Shown here: positions 56,796-64,000 of the stretch, piece after piece
Position numbering within the stretch: position 1 is the stretch's first letter
Layout of the letters: each line of letters begins with the position of its first letter
Assembly (NCBI RefSeq): GCF_026802175.1
Contig: NZ_CP113797.1
Span: 5,681,026-5,745,025, forward strand
DNA from: Thermocoleostomius sinensis A174
Lineage (GTDB): Bacteria; Cyanobacteriota; Cyanobacteriia; Elainellales; Elainellaceae
DNA: 64,000 nt
Direction: 5' to 3'
Program-made: the position numbers and the translations under genes
The notes under the pieces: generated by a model
Databases searched by the model: none
What the model saw: only the letters and a program-made list of their open reading frames with translations
What the model was told of the DNA's origin: nothing

Positions 56796-57128
56796 TTAGG
56801 CTGAGTTAACCGAAAACGAGTTGCCACAGCCACAATTGCTGACAGCATTGGGGTTGTCGAAGCGGAAACCACCACCCATCAAATCTTCGGTATAGTCAAT
56901 TTTTAGTCCATCGACATAGGGCAAACTGTCAGCATCAACGACGATTTGCAAACCATCACAGGTCTGAATGTAATCGGCCGTTGCGATCGCATCATCTAGC
57001 TCTAGCGCATAATAAAAGTCAGCACATCCCCCCGACTTCACACTCAACCGAACCGCTATGTTGGGATGAGTTGCTTTAGACTGAATGCGGTGAACTTCGG
57101 CAATAGCAGCAGGACTGAGATGAATCAT
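56796..57128 (-). CDS. IscA/SufA/HesB-like iron-sulfur assembly protein
   Basis: The 110-residue protein starts MIHLSPAAIAEVHRIQS and has the three conserved cysteines of A-type carriers in RLSVKSGGCADFYY and NCGCGNSF, with GGGFRFDNPNA between. A-type carriers bind and transfer Fe-S clusters or iron. It precedes pepP by about 95 bp on the same strand. No nif or suf genes are adjacent, so a housekeeping role is likely. Confidence 0.9.
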   Translation of the reverse strand: MIHLSPAAIAEVHRIQSKATHPNIAVRLSVKSGGCADFYYALELDDAIATADYIQTCDGLQIVVDADSLPYVDGLKIDYTEDLMGGGFRFDNPNAVSNCGCGNSFSVNSA

Positions 57129-57259
57129 AGTGTTTGGGGTGTTTGAATTACCCGAAGACCAAAAGATCTATGCTGATTGTACTGAACTCTAGGTGCTTAA
57201 AATGGCGCTTAAAATTAAGTTTTAGATTCAGGGGACATTGTCTAGTCTACAAGCAGGGT

Positions 57260-57472
57260 CTACTGTTGAACTGTGTAGGTTTCTCCCATCACAACTACCC
57301 GATCGCCCTTCACCAGCTTGCGCCCGCGCCGTGTTTCGATCGTGCCGTTGACTTGGACTTCGCCAGCTTGAATGAGCAGCTTGGCTTCGCCACCCGTTTG
57401 AACCACGCCCAACCACTTCAAAAATTGATCGAGTTTAATTTTTGATTCAGTGCTGAATTCAGACGATGTCAT
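57260..57472 (-). CDS. Small S4-domain RNA-binding protein
   Basis: The 70-residue protein is essentially one S4 domain: IKLDQFLKWLGVVQTGGEAK, LIQAGEVQVNGTIETRRGRK and GDRVVVMGETY. It resembles the YbcJ/YaaA type of stand-alone S4 proteins, which bind structured RNA. It is divergent from the Anbu gene. The specific RNA target cannot be read. Confidence 0.87.
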   Translation of the reverse strand: MTSSEFSTESKIKLDQFLKWLGVVQTGGEAKLLIQAGEVQVNGTIETRRGRKLVKGDRVVVMGETYTVQQ

Positions 57473-57551
57473 GAACGTTGCAAACCCTTAAAGATAAGAT
57501 CTGGGAAAGATCTTCATTATTTCATTTTCTTCTATTATATTTGGTTGCCGC

Positions 57552-58349
57552 ATGACCTATTGTCTTGGCATTATTACTCGCTATGGACTGGTATTTGGTG
57601 CAGACTCTCGTACCAATGCTGGCGTTGATTATATTTCTACCTATCAAAAGCTGTTTGATTTTTCTGATCCAGGGCAGCGGGTGGTGCTGTTAGCGGCCTC
57701 TGGTAACTTGTCGATGACACAAGCGATCGTCAATGCCATTCAGCAAGATTTGAAGCTGATGGAAAGTGAGAACATTCATACCCTGCCAACCCTTTATGAC
57801 ATTACTCGCTACATCGGCAATAAGGTGCGTGTGGTCCAAGAGCAAGACCGCCCCTGGCTAGAAAGAGACGGGATTGATTCTAGTTGTACGCTGTTGCTGG
57901 GGGGACAAGTCCGGGGAGAACCACCGGGGCTATATATGATCTATCGTCAGGGAAATTTTATTCAAGCAACGCCAGAGACCCCATTTTTGCAAATCGGTGA
58001 GACGAAATATGGCAAACCCATTCTCGATCGCACCCTCAGTTTTGATACCCCACTGGAAGCGGCGGCTAAGTGTGCTCTGCTGTCGATCGATTCTACAATG
58101 CGATCTAATATCTCGGTGGGACCGCCAGTCGATTTGGTGATGTATGAAGCAAACAGTCTATTTGTTAAACACCAGGTTCGATTGCGCGTGGGTGATCCTT
58201 ATTTAATGCAAGTGCGAAAGCAGTGGGAAATCTCGTTGCGGCAAGCGTTCGAGCAAATGCCAAATATTGAATGGGGCTATGGTGAGGAGAATGTTTTGAT
58301 GGAATCGGGAGTGGGGAATGGGGAGTCGGGAATCGGGAGTCGGGAGTAG
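57552..58349 (+). CDS. Anbu-type proteasome-related protease
   Basis: The product starts MTYCLGIITRYGLVFGADSR. After loss of Met, Thr1 would be the N-terminal nucleophile, with Asp17 and Lys32 in the expected positions, as in Anbu (ancestral beta subunit), a bacterial relative of HslV. Anbu genes are often found with alpha-E, transglutaminase and ATP-grasp genes; none is adjacent here. The last dozen residues (GVGNGESGIGSRE) are encoded by G-rich repeats and look like a read-through extension. Substrates unknown. Confidence 0.88.
   Translation: MTYCLGIITRYGLVFGADSRTNAGVDYISTYQKLFDFSDPGQRVVLLAASGNLSMTQAIVNAIQQDLKLMESENIHTLPTLYDITRYIGNKVRVVQEQDRPWLERDGIDSSCTLLLGGQVRGEPPGLYMIYRQGNFIQATPETPFLQIGETKYGKPILDRTLSFDTPLEAAAKCALLSIDSTMRSNISVGPPVDLVMYEANSLFVKHQVRLRVGDPYLMQVRKQWEISLRQAFEQMPNIEWGYGEENVLMESGVGNGESGIGSRE
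58307..58349. repeat. G-rich repeat patch at the 3' end of the Anbu gene
   Basis: Four to five GGGAGT/GGGAAT-type units (GGGAGTGGGGAATGGGG, then CGGGAATCGGGAGTCGGG) span 58307-58349 and include the stop codon of the Anbu gene. The same unit type occurs at 13264-13305, 20270-20310, 24252-24290, 25729-25830 and 41371-41462. Confidence 0.7.
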
Positions 58350-58366
58350 GAAAAGGAAACAAGGTT

Positions 58367-59479
58367 GTGGCACGGATTTATTTGGATGCAATTGAGCGTC
58401 GGTATGGGTCGGTAGTGGCGATCGAGGACATCACGTTTGAGGTTCCTGATGGGGAATTTTGGGTGTTGGTGGGGCCGTCTGGTTGCGGGAAGTCTACGAT
58501 TTTGCGAACGATCGCAGGTCTTGAAACGGCTACGTCGGGCAATTTGTACATTGGCGATCGGTTGGTAAATCAAGTACCGGCCCGCGAACGCGATGTGGCA
58601 ATGGTGTTCCAGAACTATGCTCTGTATCCCCATATGACGGTGGCTGAAAATTTGGCGTTTGGGCTACGGATGCGCAAAACCGATGCCAAAACGATCAAAG
58701 CGCGGATTGAGACGGTGGCGCAATCGCTGAATATTGCCCATTTGCTCGATCGCAAGCCGAAGCAACTTTCGGGAGGGCAGCAGCAGCGGGTAGCGTTGGG
58801 TCGTGCTATTGCTCGCCAACCACAGGTATTTTTGCTGGATGAGCCACTGTCTAATCTAGATGCCCAGCTACGGGACGACACGCGCGCCGAACTGAAACAA
58901 CTGCACCAGCGCTTAGGTGTGACAACGGTTTATGTAACGCACGACCAGGTGGAAGCGATGACGCTGGCCGATCAAATTGTGGTGCTAGATCAGGGCAGAA
59001 TCCAGCAAATTGGCTCGCCGCAAACAATTTATGCTCGACCTGCCAATCAGATGGTGGCAACGTTTCTGGGTAGCCCACCGATGAATGTCTTGTCAGCGGT
59101 CTATCAAGACGGACAGTTTCAGGTTGAAGGACAAGCAATTCCCTGCCCCGATCGGCTGCGGAAGCAATTGTCATCAACAGTTAGCCAATCTTCAACGGCG
59201 CAGCGGTTCAACTTGGGCATTCGTCCTGAACATGTACATTTGGCAGAATCGAGCGAGCGACCGCTCATGGCAACAGTGATGGTGGTGGAACCGTTAGGAC
59301 GAGAGATTTTGGTGCGCACCGTGCTGCCGATGGAAACTAGCGGCGCGGCTCCTACTATTAGCTTGCAAGTTGCTCCAGAAACCCAAATTCAACCCGGCGA
59401 TCGATTGCCACTGGTATTTGATCTGGAGCATTTGGCGGTGTTTGATCCAACCACAGGCAATAACCTCAGCTTGGCTTAA
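58367..59479 (+). CDS. ABC transporter ATP-binding protein, MalK/UgpC type
   Basis: A 370-residue ATPase starting at a GTG after AAGGAAACAAGG. It has VGPSGCGKSTILRTIAGLE (Walker A), QLSGGQQQRVALGRA (signature), FLLDEPLSNLD (Walker B) and a C-terminal regulatory MOP/TOBE-like domain (LGIRPEHVHLAE). It should energise sugar or glycerol-3-phosphate uptake together with permeases encoded elsewhere. The stand-alone position suggests it may serve several importers. It follows the Anbu gene closely (17 bp). Confidence 0.93.
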   Translation: MARIYLDAIERRYGSVVAIEDITFEVPDGEFWVLVGPSGCGKSTILRTIAGLETATSGNLYIGDRLVNQVPARERDVAMVFQNYALYPHMTVAENLAFGLRMRKTDAKTIKARIETVAQSLNIAHLLDRKPKQLSGGQQQRVALGRAIARQPQVFLLDEPLSNLDAQLRDDTRAELKQLHQRLGVTTVYVTHDQVEAMTLADQIVVLDQGRIQQIGSPQTIYARPANQMVATFLGSPPMNVLSAVYQDGQFQVEGQAIPCPDRLRKQLSSTVSQSSTAQRFNLGIRPEHVHLAESSERPLMATVMVVEPLGREILVRTVLPMETSGAAPTISLQVAPETQIQPGDRLPLVFDLEHLAVFDPTTGNNLSLA

Positions 59480-59593
59480 CCCGCCTTCTAGAATGAAGTT
59501 CCTAACTTCTCTAAGAGAAATCTACCGTGAGCTTGGATTCAGCAGCAGACTATCGATGTTTAGAGCAATGGACTAGCGATAAGATTGGAGACG

Positions 59594-59623
59594 AATGATC
59601 ACATAGATAATGATCACATAGAT
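59594..59623. repeat. Perfect 15-bp tandem duplication upstream of the Cas6-like gene
   Basis: AATGATCACATAGAT occurs twice back to back (59594-59608 and 59609-59623), 82 bp before the Cas6-like start. The unit is A/T-rich around a TGATCA palindrome. Only two copies exist, so it is not a CRISPR array. Confidence 0.9.
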
Positions 59624-59704
59624 TCGGAGTAGAATCCGCGCAAGACCGTTGATGCTCTAGGATGATCGGACTCCGATCAGTATTGCAAACCCTCCTGCTG
59701 CAAC

Positions 59705-60832
59705 ATGGCTCCATCGTCACCATCTCCTCGCAAACGGAAGCAGCAGTTCAGTTCCTCTTCAGCTTGGGCAGCGGAGACTGAACTGGTTGGTATCACCCTA
59801 GACCTAGAGCCACTACAAACCTGCTCTCTTTATGCCCAATACACGATCGGGCTTCATGCTTGGTTGCTCGATCAAGTGCGGCAGTCCGATCCAGATTTGT
59901 CTACTCAACTGCATGATGAGCAAACGGAGAAAGCATTTACCATTTCTGGACTGGAAGGAGCCTTAGAAACCAACGGCAGAATGTTTCAACTGAAGGCGGG
60001 GCAAACCTACCAATGGACAATCACCGCTTTATCCAATCCGATTGCACAATGGTTGGCAAAATGGATACAACAGCCGCCTCAAGTGGTTGCATTGCGGAAT
60101 GCCCCGTTGCAAGTGCGTCACATCAAAATCACTCACTTGCCAATGACCTACGAGCAACTCTGGGAGACAGACTATCCCGATCGCTTTCGAGTCGCACTTA
60201 GCTTCACGTCACCTACAAGCTTTCGCCGTCGGGGATTACATTTACCATTGCCGATGCCATTCAATGTATTTCATAGTTACTTGCGCCGCTGGAATACTTT
60301 TTCAGGAATTGAGTTTGAGCCAGATGAGTTTTTGGAATGGGTGGATGAATCGATCGTGATTGTGCGACATCGGCTGGAATCAACGCGGGTTTTGGCCGGG
60401 AAAAAGGGGACAGTAACGGCGTTTACAGGGGCGATCGAACTGGAACTGTCAGTGAAGGCACCACGAGATGATGAGTATGAGCAATTATTGTTTGCGCTGG
60501 TGCAGTTGGCTCCTTATTGCGGCACAGGACATAAAACCACCTTTGGTTTGGGGCAAACCCGATTAGGATGGGCAGTACCTGAATTGCAATCTCCTCCTGC
60601 TCTACAAACGATTCTGCTTGATCGCATTGCGGAGTTAACCGAATTGTTTATTGCTCAACGGCATCGTACAGGGGGCGATCGAGCCAGTCAGATTGCAGAA
60701 ACCTTAGCGACGATTCAAGCCCGGCGAGAACTTGGAGAATCTTTGAAGACGATCGCAGAAGATTTGCAGATGCCGTATGAAACAGTGAAAGCCTATGCAA
60801 AACGAGCAAAGCGAGGAATGATTCAGGAATAA
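59705..60832 (+). CDS. cas6: Cas6-like RAMP endoribonuclease with C-terminal HTH
   Basis: The 375-residue protein has a RAMP architecture with the C-terminal glycine-rich segment GTGHKTTFGLGQTRLGW (about residues 273-289), the hallmark of Cas6 (PF10040 type) proteins that cut pre-crRNA in type I and III systems. A C-terminal extension (about 343-372: LKTIAEDLQMPYETVKAYAK) looks like an HTH, as in other cyanobacterial Cas6 proteins. No array or other cas gene lies nearby, so it may process an array elsewhere in the genome. The catalytic residues cannot be identified by eye. Confidence 0.82.
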   Translation: MAPSSPSPRKRKQQFSSSSAWAAETELVGITLDLEPLQTCSLYAQYTIGLHAWLLDQVRQSDPDLSTQLHDEQTEKAFTISGLEGALETNGRMFQLKAGQTYQWTITALSNPIAQWLAKWIQQPPQVVALRNAPLQVRHIKITHLPMTYEQLWETDYPDRFRVALSFTSPTSFRRRGLHLPLPMPFNVFHSYLRRWNTFSGIEFEPDEFLEWVDESIVIVRHRLESTRVLAGKKGTVTAFTGAIELELSVKAPRDDEYEQLLFALVQLAPYCGTGHKTTFGLGQTRLGWAVPELQSPPALQTILLDRIAELTELFIAQRHRTGGDRASQIAETLATIQARRELGESLKTIAEDLQMPYETVKAYAKRAKRGMIQE

Positions 60833-61197
60833 TTGGAAGGAGTCTTTTGCAAGGAATTGAGAATACGAAGGGTGCAAAAAAATAATTATTCCTACTTCAA
60901 AATTGTGAAATATTTGAAACACCACTATTATCCATCAAACTACCTCTGCTGGGAATCTAGGCACTCGCACAATTTGCTCCTGGCTGCTAAATAACTGTTC
61001 AAGAATAACTATTCAGAATTATCAACAATTGAACATTTGAGAGTCTCAGGATAAGTTGCGGAATCCTGCTCCATCGCTCATGCTAGTTGCGGTATTGAAA
61101 GTGAAGCTCATGTCGCTGGCTAAAACGCAGTCCTTGCCTAAATGATAATTATTTGCAATAATCTACCACGACGACACTCAATCAGGAACCTGCCGCC
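60833..61197. other. Intergenic region before the iron-type cluster
   Basis: 365 bp between the Cas6-like stop and the methyltransferase start. I looked specifically for CRISPR repeats and found none. AT-rich fragments such as AATAATTATT (60881-60890) could be additional weak Fur-type sites. The recognisable element is the Fur-like box at 61138-61156. Confidence 0.45.
61138..61156 (+). promoter_or_regulatory. Fur-like box
   Basis: CTAAATGATAATTATTTGC matches the classic 19-bp Fur consensus (GATAATGATAATCATTATC) at 13 positions, including the central AATGATAAT. It lies 42 bp upstream of the methyltransferase ATG, and the following genes look iron-related, which supports the call. Fur would repress the unit when iron is plentiful (inference). 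Confidence 0.6.
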
Positions 61198-62049
61198 ATG
61201 CAACTGCGAGAATCGACCGATCAGCTTACAGGTGTCACTGAAACCCTCATGATTACGCTGTATGCGCGTGCGATCGAAGCCCAGCGTTCAGAGTCAATTC
61301 TGAGCGATTGCAAAGCGGTTGAGATTATCGAACACCTGGATTACGACTTCAGTAAATACGAGCAAGGCTGGGGATCGCAGTTGGGTTGCGTAATTCGGGT
61401 GAAAATCCTCGATCGCATCGTCCAGAACTTTCTAGAAACCCATCCTAGTGCTGTGATTGTTAACTTGGGTGCTGGATTATGTACCCGATTTTCTCGGTTA
61501 GACAATGGCGAAGTGCGCTGGTACGAGGTTGATTTTCCAGAGGTGATCGACCTGCGGCGTAAGTTATTTCAGGAAACTGACCGTCATCGGTTTGTTGACA
61601 AATCTATTCTCGACTTTAGCTGGATGGATGACATACAGCGATCGCCCAACCAGCCGATGATGATTCTCTACGAAGGGGTGTCTATGTATTTATCAGAAGC
61701 GGATAACAGGGCTTTATTGCTGCAAATTGGCGATCGCTTTGCTCCTGTTGAGGTGCTGTTTGATGTTATCAGTCGCAAGCTTGCTCGAGGCACGAAACAG
61801 CATGATACCGTCTCGAAGACCAGCGCTGAATTTCAGTGGGGAATCGATGATTCTAAAGCCTTGGAAACCTGGAGTCCAAACATTATCCGCAAACAGGAAG
61901 AATTTTATCTCACTCAGTTTCTGGATTATCCGCAACGATTACCAATCGTTTGGCGCATGGTAGCGCAATTGTTTCCGTTTATTCCATTAGCCTTATTCAA
62001 AAACTCTAGTCGAATTGTGCGATTGCAGACAGGAACCCACATACTATAA
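61198..62049 (+). CDS. SAM-dependent methyltransferase, Tcmp/LCM-like (PF04072)
   Basis: The 283-residue protein has VIVNLGAGLCTRFSRLDNG (SAM-binding loop), WYEVDFPEVIDLRRKLF, ILDFSWMDDI and MILYEGVSMYLSEAD, the pattern of the Ppm/Tcmp/leucine-carboxyl-methyltransferase-like family. Such enzymes O-methylate small molecules or carboxylates. It is the first gene after the Fur-like box and is followed by a PepSY membrane protein 32 bp later, so a role linked to iron or siderophore use is suggested but not shown. Confidence 0.85.
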   Translation: MQLRESTDQLTGVTETLMITLYARAIEAQRSESILSDCKAVEIIEHLDYDFSKYEQGWGSQLGCVIRVKILDRIVQNFLETHPSAVIVNLGAGLCTRFSRLDNGEVRWYEVDFPEVIDLRRKLFQETDRHRFVDKSILDFSWMDDIQRSPNQPMMILYEGVSMYLSEADNRALLLQIGDRFAPVEVLFDVISRKLARGTKQHDTVSKTSAEFQWGIDDSKALETWSPNIIRKQEEFYLTQFLDYPQRLPIVWRMVAQLFPFIPLALFKNSSRIVRLQTGTHIL

Positions 62050-62081
62050 CGCGACCAAAATCATCACGCTGACTTTGACTT

Positions 62082-63173
62082 ATGGGTAAAAAAGTAATTC
62101 GCCATTCAGTATTTTATCTGCATCGCTGGTTGGGACTGGGAGTCGGTCTGTTGCTCTGCATTGCAGGACTGACGGGCAGTGTGTTGGTCTTCTGGCATGA
62201 AATCGATGCCTGGATTTTGGCACAGCGGTTTGGATCAGTCGATTTAGCTGGAGAACGCATCCCCATTGCAACAGTCATTGAAACGGTGAACGCAGCCTAC
62301 ATCCCTGACGAGTTCACGCTCAGCAGCCTTACTCTTCCAACCCTTTCCCATCAGCCCTACGTTGTGTGGCTAGAGGATGCAGCCGCACACCACTGGCAGG
62401 TATTGGTCAATCCCTACATGGGTCAGGTGATGGGCGATCGCCAATGGGAAACCAGTTGGATTGGTCGCATTTATGCTCTCCACTATTCACTGCTAGCCGG
62501 GGAAGTAGGCAGCTTGATTATGGGTATGGTTGCCCTTTTTGCCTTCATCCTCAGTCTCACAGGCATCATTCTCTGGCCGGGTTGGCGCAAGCTGATCGCT
62601 GGGTTCAAAATCAAATGGCGGGCACATCCAAAGCGTATAAACTTTGACCTTCATAAAGTCATCGGCATCATCGCCGCATTATTTCTTGCAGCGATCGGCT
62701 TCACAGGCTTTAGTTGGAATGTTCCCCAGGCGCGAGTGACCGATGCTATCCATGCGGTGACGCTCACCCCCAAACCTGCCGATCTCTCCTCTCGCTCCAT
62801 TCCCGGTCAATCACCGTTGCCGCTTGGCAATCTGGTGCAACGAGCAGAAGCAGCCATGCCTGAAGCCGCGATGACTTATGTGGTGTTTCCCAGTGAACCA
62901 GAGGACCCCTTTCGAGTTGGCAAGAAGCAGGCCCAGGAGAAAGACAGGTATGGGCAAACGCAGGTGTATCTGGACCAATTTAGCGGCGAGGTACTTCAGA
63001 TCAATGACGGGCTGAATCCATCTCGGGCAGATGCAATTCTGAATCAATTTGGACCGCTGCACTATGGCACTTTTGGTGGGTTGCCGACCCGAATTCTATA
63101 CGTGTTTGTGGGACTGTCCCCAACGGCGCTGTTTATCACAGGTTTAGTCATGTGGAGGTATCGAAAAACATGA
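62082..63173 (+). CDS. PepSY-associated membrane protein (PiuB-like)
   Basis: The 363-residue protein starts FYLHRWLGLGVGLLLCIAGL, with the conserved HRW of the PepSY-TM family, and has four or so membrane helices (about residues 12-37, 140-165, 195-215, 335-355) and an outer domain with VLVNPYMGQVMGDR. Family members often lie in siderophore and iron-uptake loci and may reduce ferric siderophores at the membrane. The stop overlaps the next start (ATGA), so translation is probably coupled. Confidence 0.88.
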   Translation: MGKKVIRHSVFYLHRWLGLGVGLLLCIAGLTGSVLVFWHEIDAWILAQRFGSVDLAGERIPIATVIETVNAAYIPDEFTLSSLTLPTLSHQPYVVWLEDAAAHHWQVLVNPYMGQVMGDRQWETSWIGRIYALHYSLLAGEVGSLIMGMVALFAFILSLTGIILWPGWRKLIAGFKIKWRAHPKRINFDLHKVIGIIAALFLAAIGFTGFSWNVPQARVTDAIHAVTLTPKPADLSSRSIPGQSPLPLGNLVQRAEAAMPEAAMTYVVFPSEPEDPFRVGKKQAQEKDRYGQTQVYLDQFSGEVLQINDGLNPSRADAILNQFGPLHYGTFGGLPTRILYVFVGLSPTALFITGLVMWRYRKT

Positions 63174-64000
63174 CAGCTACAACAGGGGAATTGTATCGAG
63201 CCACAGACGCAACAGGGACAGAAATTCGATTAAACCAACCCGCAGAACGAATTGTCTGTTTCACTGCAACTGGCATTGATATTCTTGCAGAACTCGGTTT
63301 AGCATCTGTGGGCTATCTCTCCCAAGGCATTGCCGATTATCCCGAATCTTATGGCGATCGCGCCCAGCAGTTTACCGCTATCGGTTTCTGGATGTTGCCC
63401 AATTTAAAGACCATTCGCCAGCTTCAACCGGATTTGATCTTGGGATGGCGATTTCCCTATCGGTTTTACCAGCACTGGCTGCGGCAAATGGCCCCAACCT
63501 ATCTGATGAGCGGCAGTGGATATAATCCTGCGTTAGCCCGATTACGTGATGTGGCTCAACTAACCGGACGTATTACCGAAGCAGAAACCGCGATTCAGCA
63601 ACTCGAATCACAGCTTCAGACCTACCGCACAATCATTTACAGCCCATCCCAAAAAGACCGTGTTAATGATGGGCGGCTCTATGCTGAATTCGCTTTCCCG
63701 TCGATTCATTGTTGAGACAAATGTTGGAACGATGGGTAGTTGGCTGCAAGAACTAGCTCATTATCTCTGGACTGAACCTACGGGAAACAGAATAGAACCT
63801 GGTTTGATGAATGTTTCCCTCGATCGCATCCTTCAGGGTAATCGGGATATCATCTTTGTGCAAACCTATCCGCCTTCTGGTGCTCCTCTCTCCCAGCAGC
63901 TTGCTAAGCATCCGCTGTGGAAGCAATTAAAAGCCATGCAAACTCATCAAGTCTACGAGGTCGAGCAATTCTGGCACTCTGGCAACGGTACACGAATGAT
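63170..64000 (+). pseudogene. Siderophore-type ABC binding protein, frameshifted and partial
   Basis: Residues 1-165 or so (PAERIVCFTATGIDILAELG, TIRQLQPDLILGWRFPY, LRDVAQLTGRITEAE) match the N-terminal lobe of PF01497 iron-siderophore/cobalamin binding proteins. The frame then stops at 63715. The +1 frame continues the C-terminal lobe from an A5 run at 63651-63655 (KTVLMMGGSMLNSL, then NVGTMGSWLQELAHYLW and DIIFVQTYPPSG) to the window end. Removing one A restores a single frame. No signal peptide is seen at the ATGA start (63170) or the alternative GTG at 63152. Could be a real lesion, a slippage site or a sequencing error. Confidence 0.75.

Noticed and set aside
60833-61197. Possible CRISPR array next to the Cas6-like gene
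   Set aside because: No unit of 25-40 bp is repeated with regular spacing here or in the 225 bp upstream of the gene.

Overview
The window is chromosomal DNA from a cyanobacterium, most like a filamentous Leptolyngbya/Oscillatoriales-type organism. The clearest evidence is the split RNA polymerase largest subunit (separate rpoC1 and rpoC2, the latter with the large cyanobacterial insertion), the rpsT-tatD-rpoB-rpoC1-rpoC2 gene order, a CYP110-type P450, a PrcA-type calcium-dependent protease, a UPF0367 protein and many GCGATCGC (HIP1) and CGATCG sites. Base composition looks close to 50% GC by eye. No phage, transposase or integrase gene was seen, so most of the window reads as core and shell chromosome.

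Layout. 1-9.7 kb: the edge of a D12-class adenine methyltransferase, an exported 3D-domain protein, a GH13 amylase-type enzyme, a small beta-barrel-like protein, ffh, several small cyanobacterial proteins and asnS. 9.8-22 kb: SAM hydrolase, purU-wecB, a GPH sugar transporter, a RelE-like protein, a P450, a creatininase-like hydrolase with a CNT nucleoside transporter, a DUF4864 pair and cysE. 21.7-31.3 kb: an HTH protein, prcA and, divergent from it, a membrane-anchored protein that resembles the PrcA propeptide; an ABC exporter, two glycosyltransferases, a UPF0367 protein with an ECF-type ATPase, a Rae1-like NYN nuclease and tRNA-Asn(GTT). 31.4-35.2 kb: a class V aminotransferase, a GT39-like membrane glycosyltransferase and AzlD. 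35.3-46.5 kb: the RNA polymerase/S20 block, all on the minus strand and closed by a clear intrinsic terminator. 46.7-59.5 kb: hisD, a UspA protein, a membrane-patatin protein, MoaD/ThiS, a serine hydrolase with an aldo-keto reductase, a BFN-type nuclease, pepP, IscA-like, S4 and Anbu proteins, and a MalK/UgpC-type ATPase. 59.7-64 kb: a stand-alone Cas6-like protein with a C-terminal HTH and no array or other cas gene, then a likely iron-regulated unit (Fur-like box, methyltransferase, PepSY membrane protein, siderophore-type binding protein). The last gene carries an apparent frameshift and runs off the window.

The most unusual points are: (1) the stand-alone subtilisin-propeptide-like protein next to prcA; (2) the orphan Cas6-HTH protein; (3) the Fur-box cluster with a leaderless, frameshifted binding protein; (4) an intrinsic-terminator-like hairpin in the rpoB leader; and (5) a family of short G-rich repeats that lies between genes and has also been read into proteins (ABC exporter linker, Anbu tail, probably two N-termini). 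All calls come from reading the sequence by eye; no database search or computation was run.
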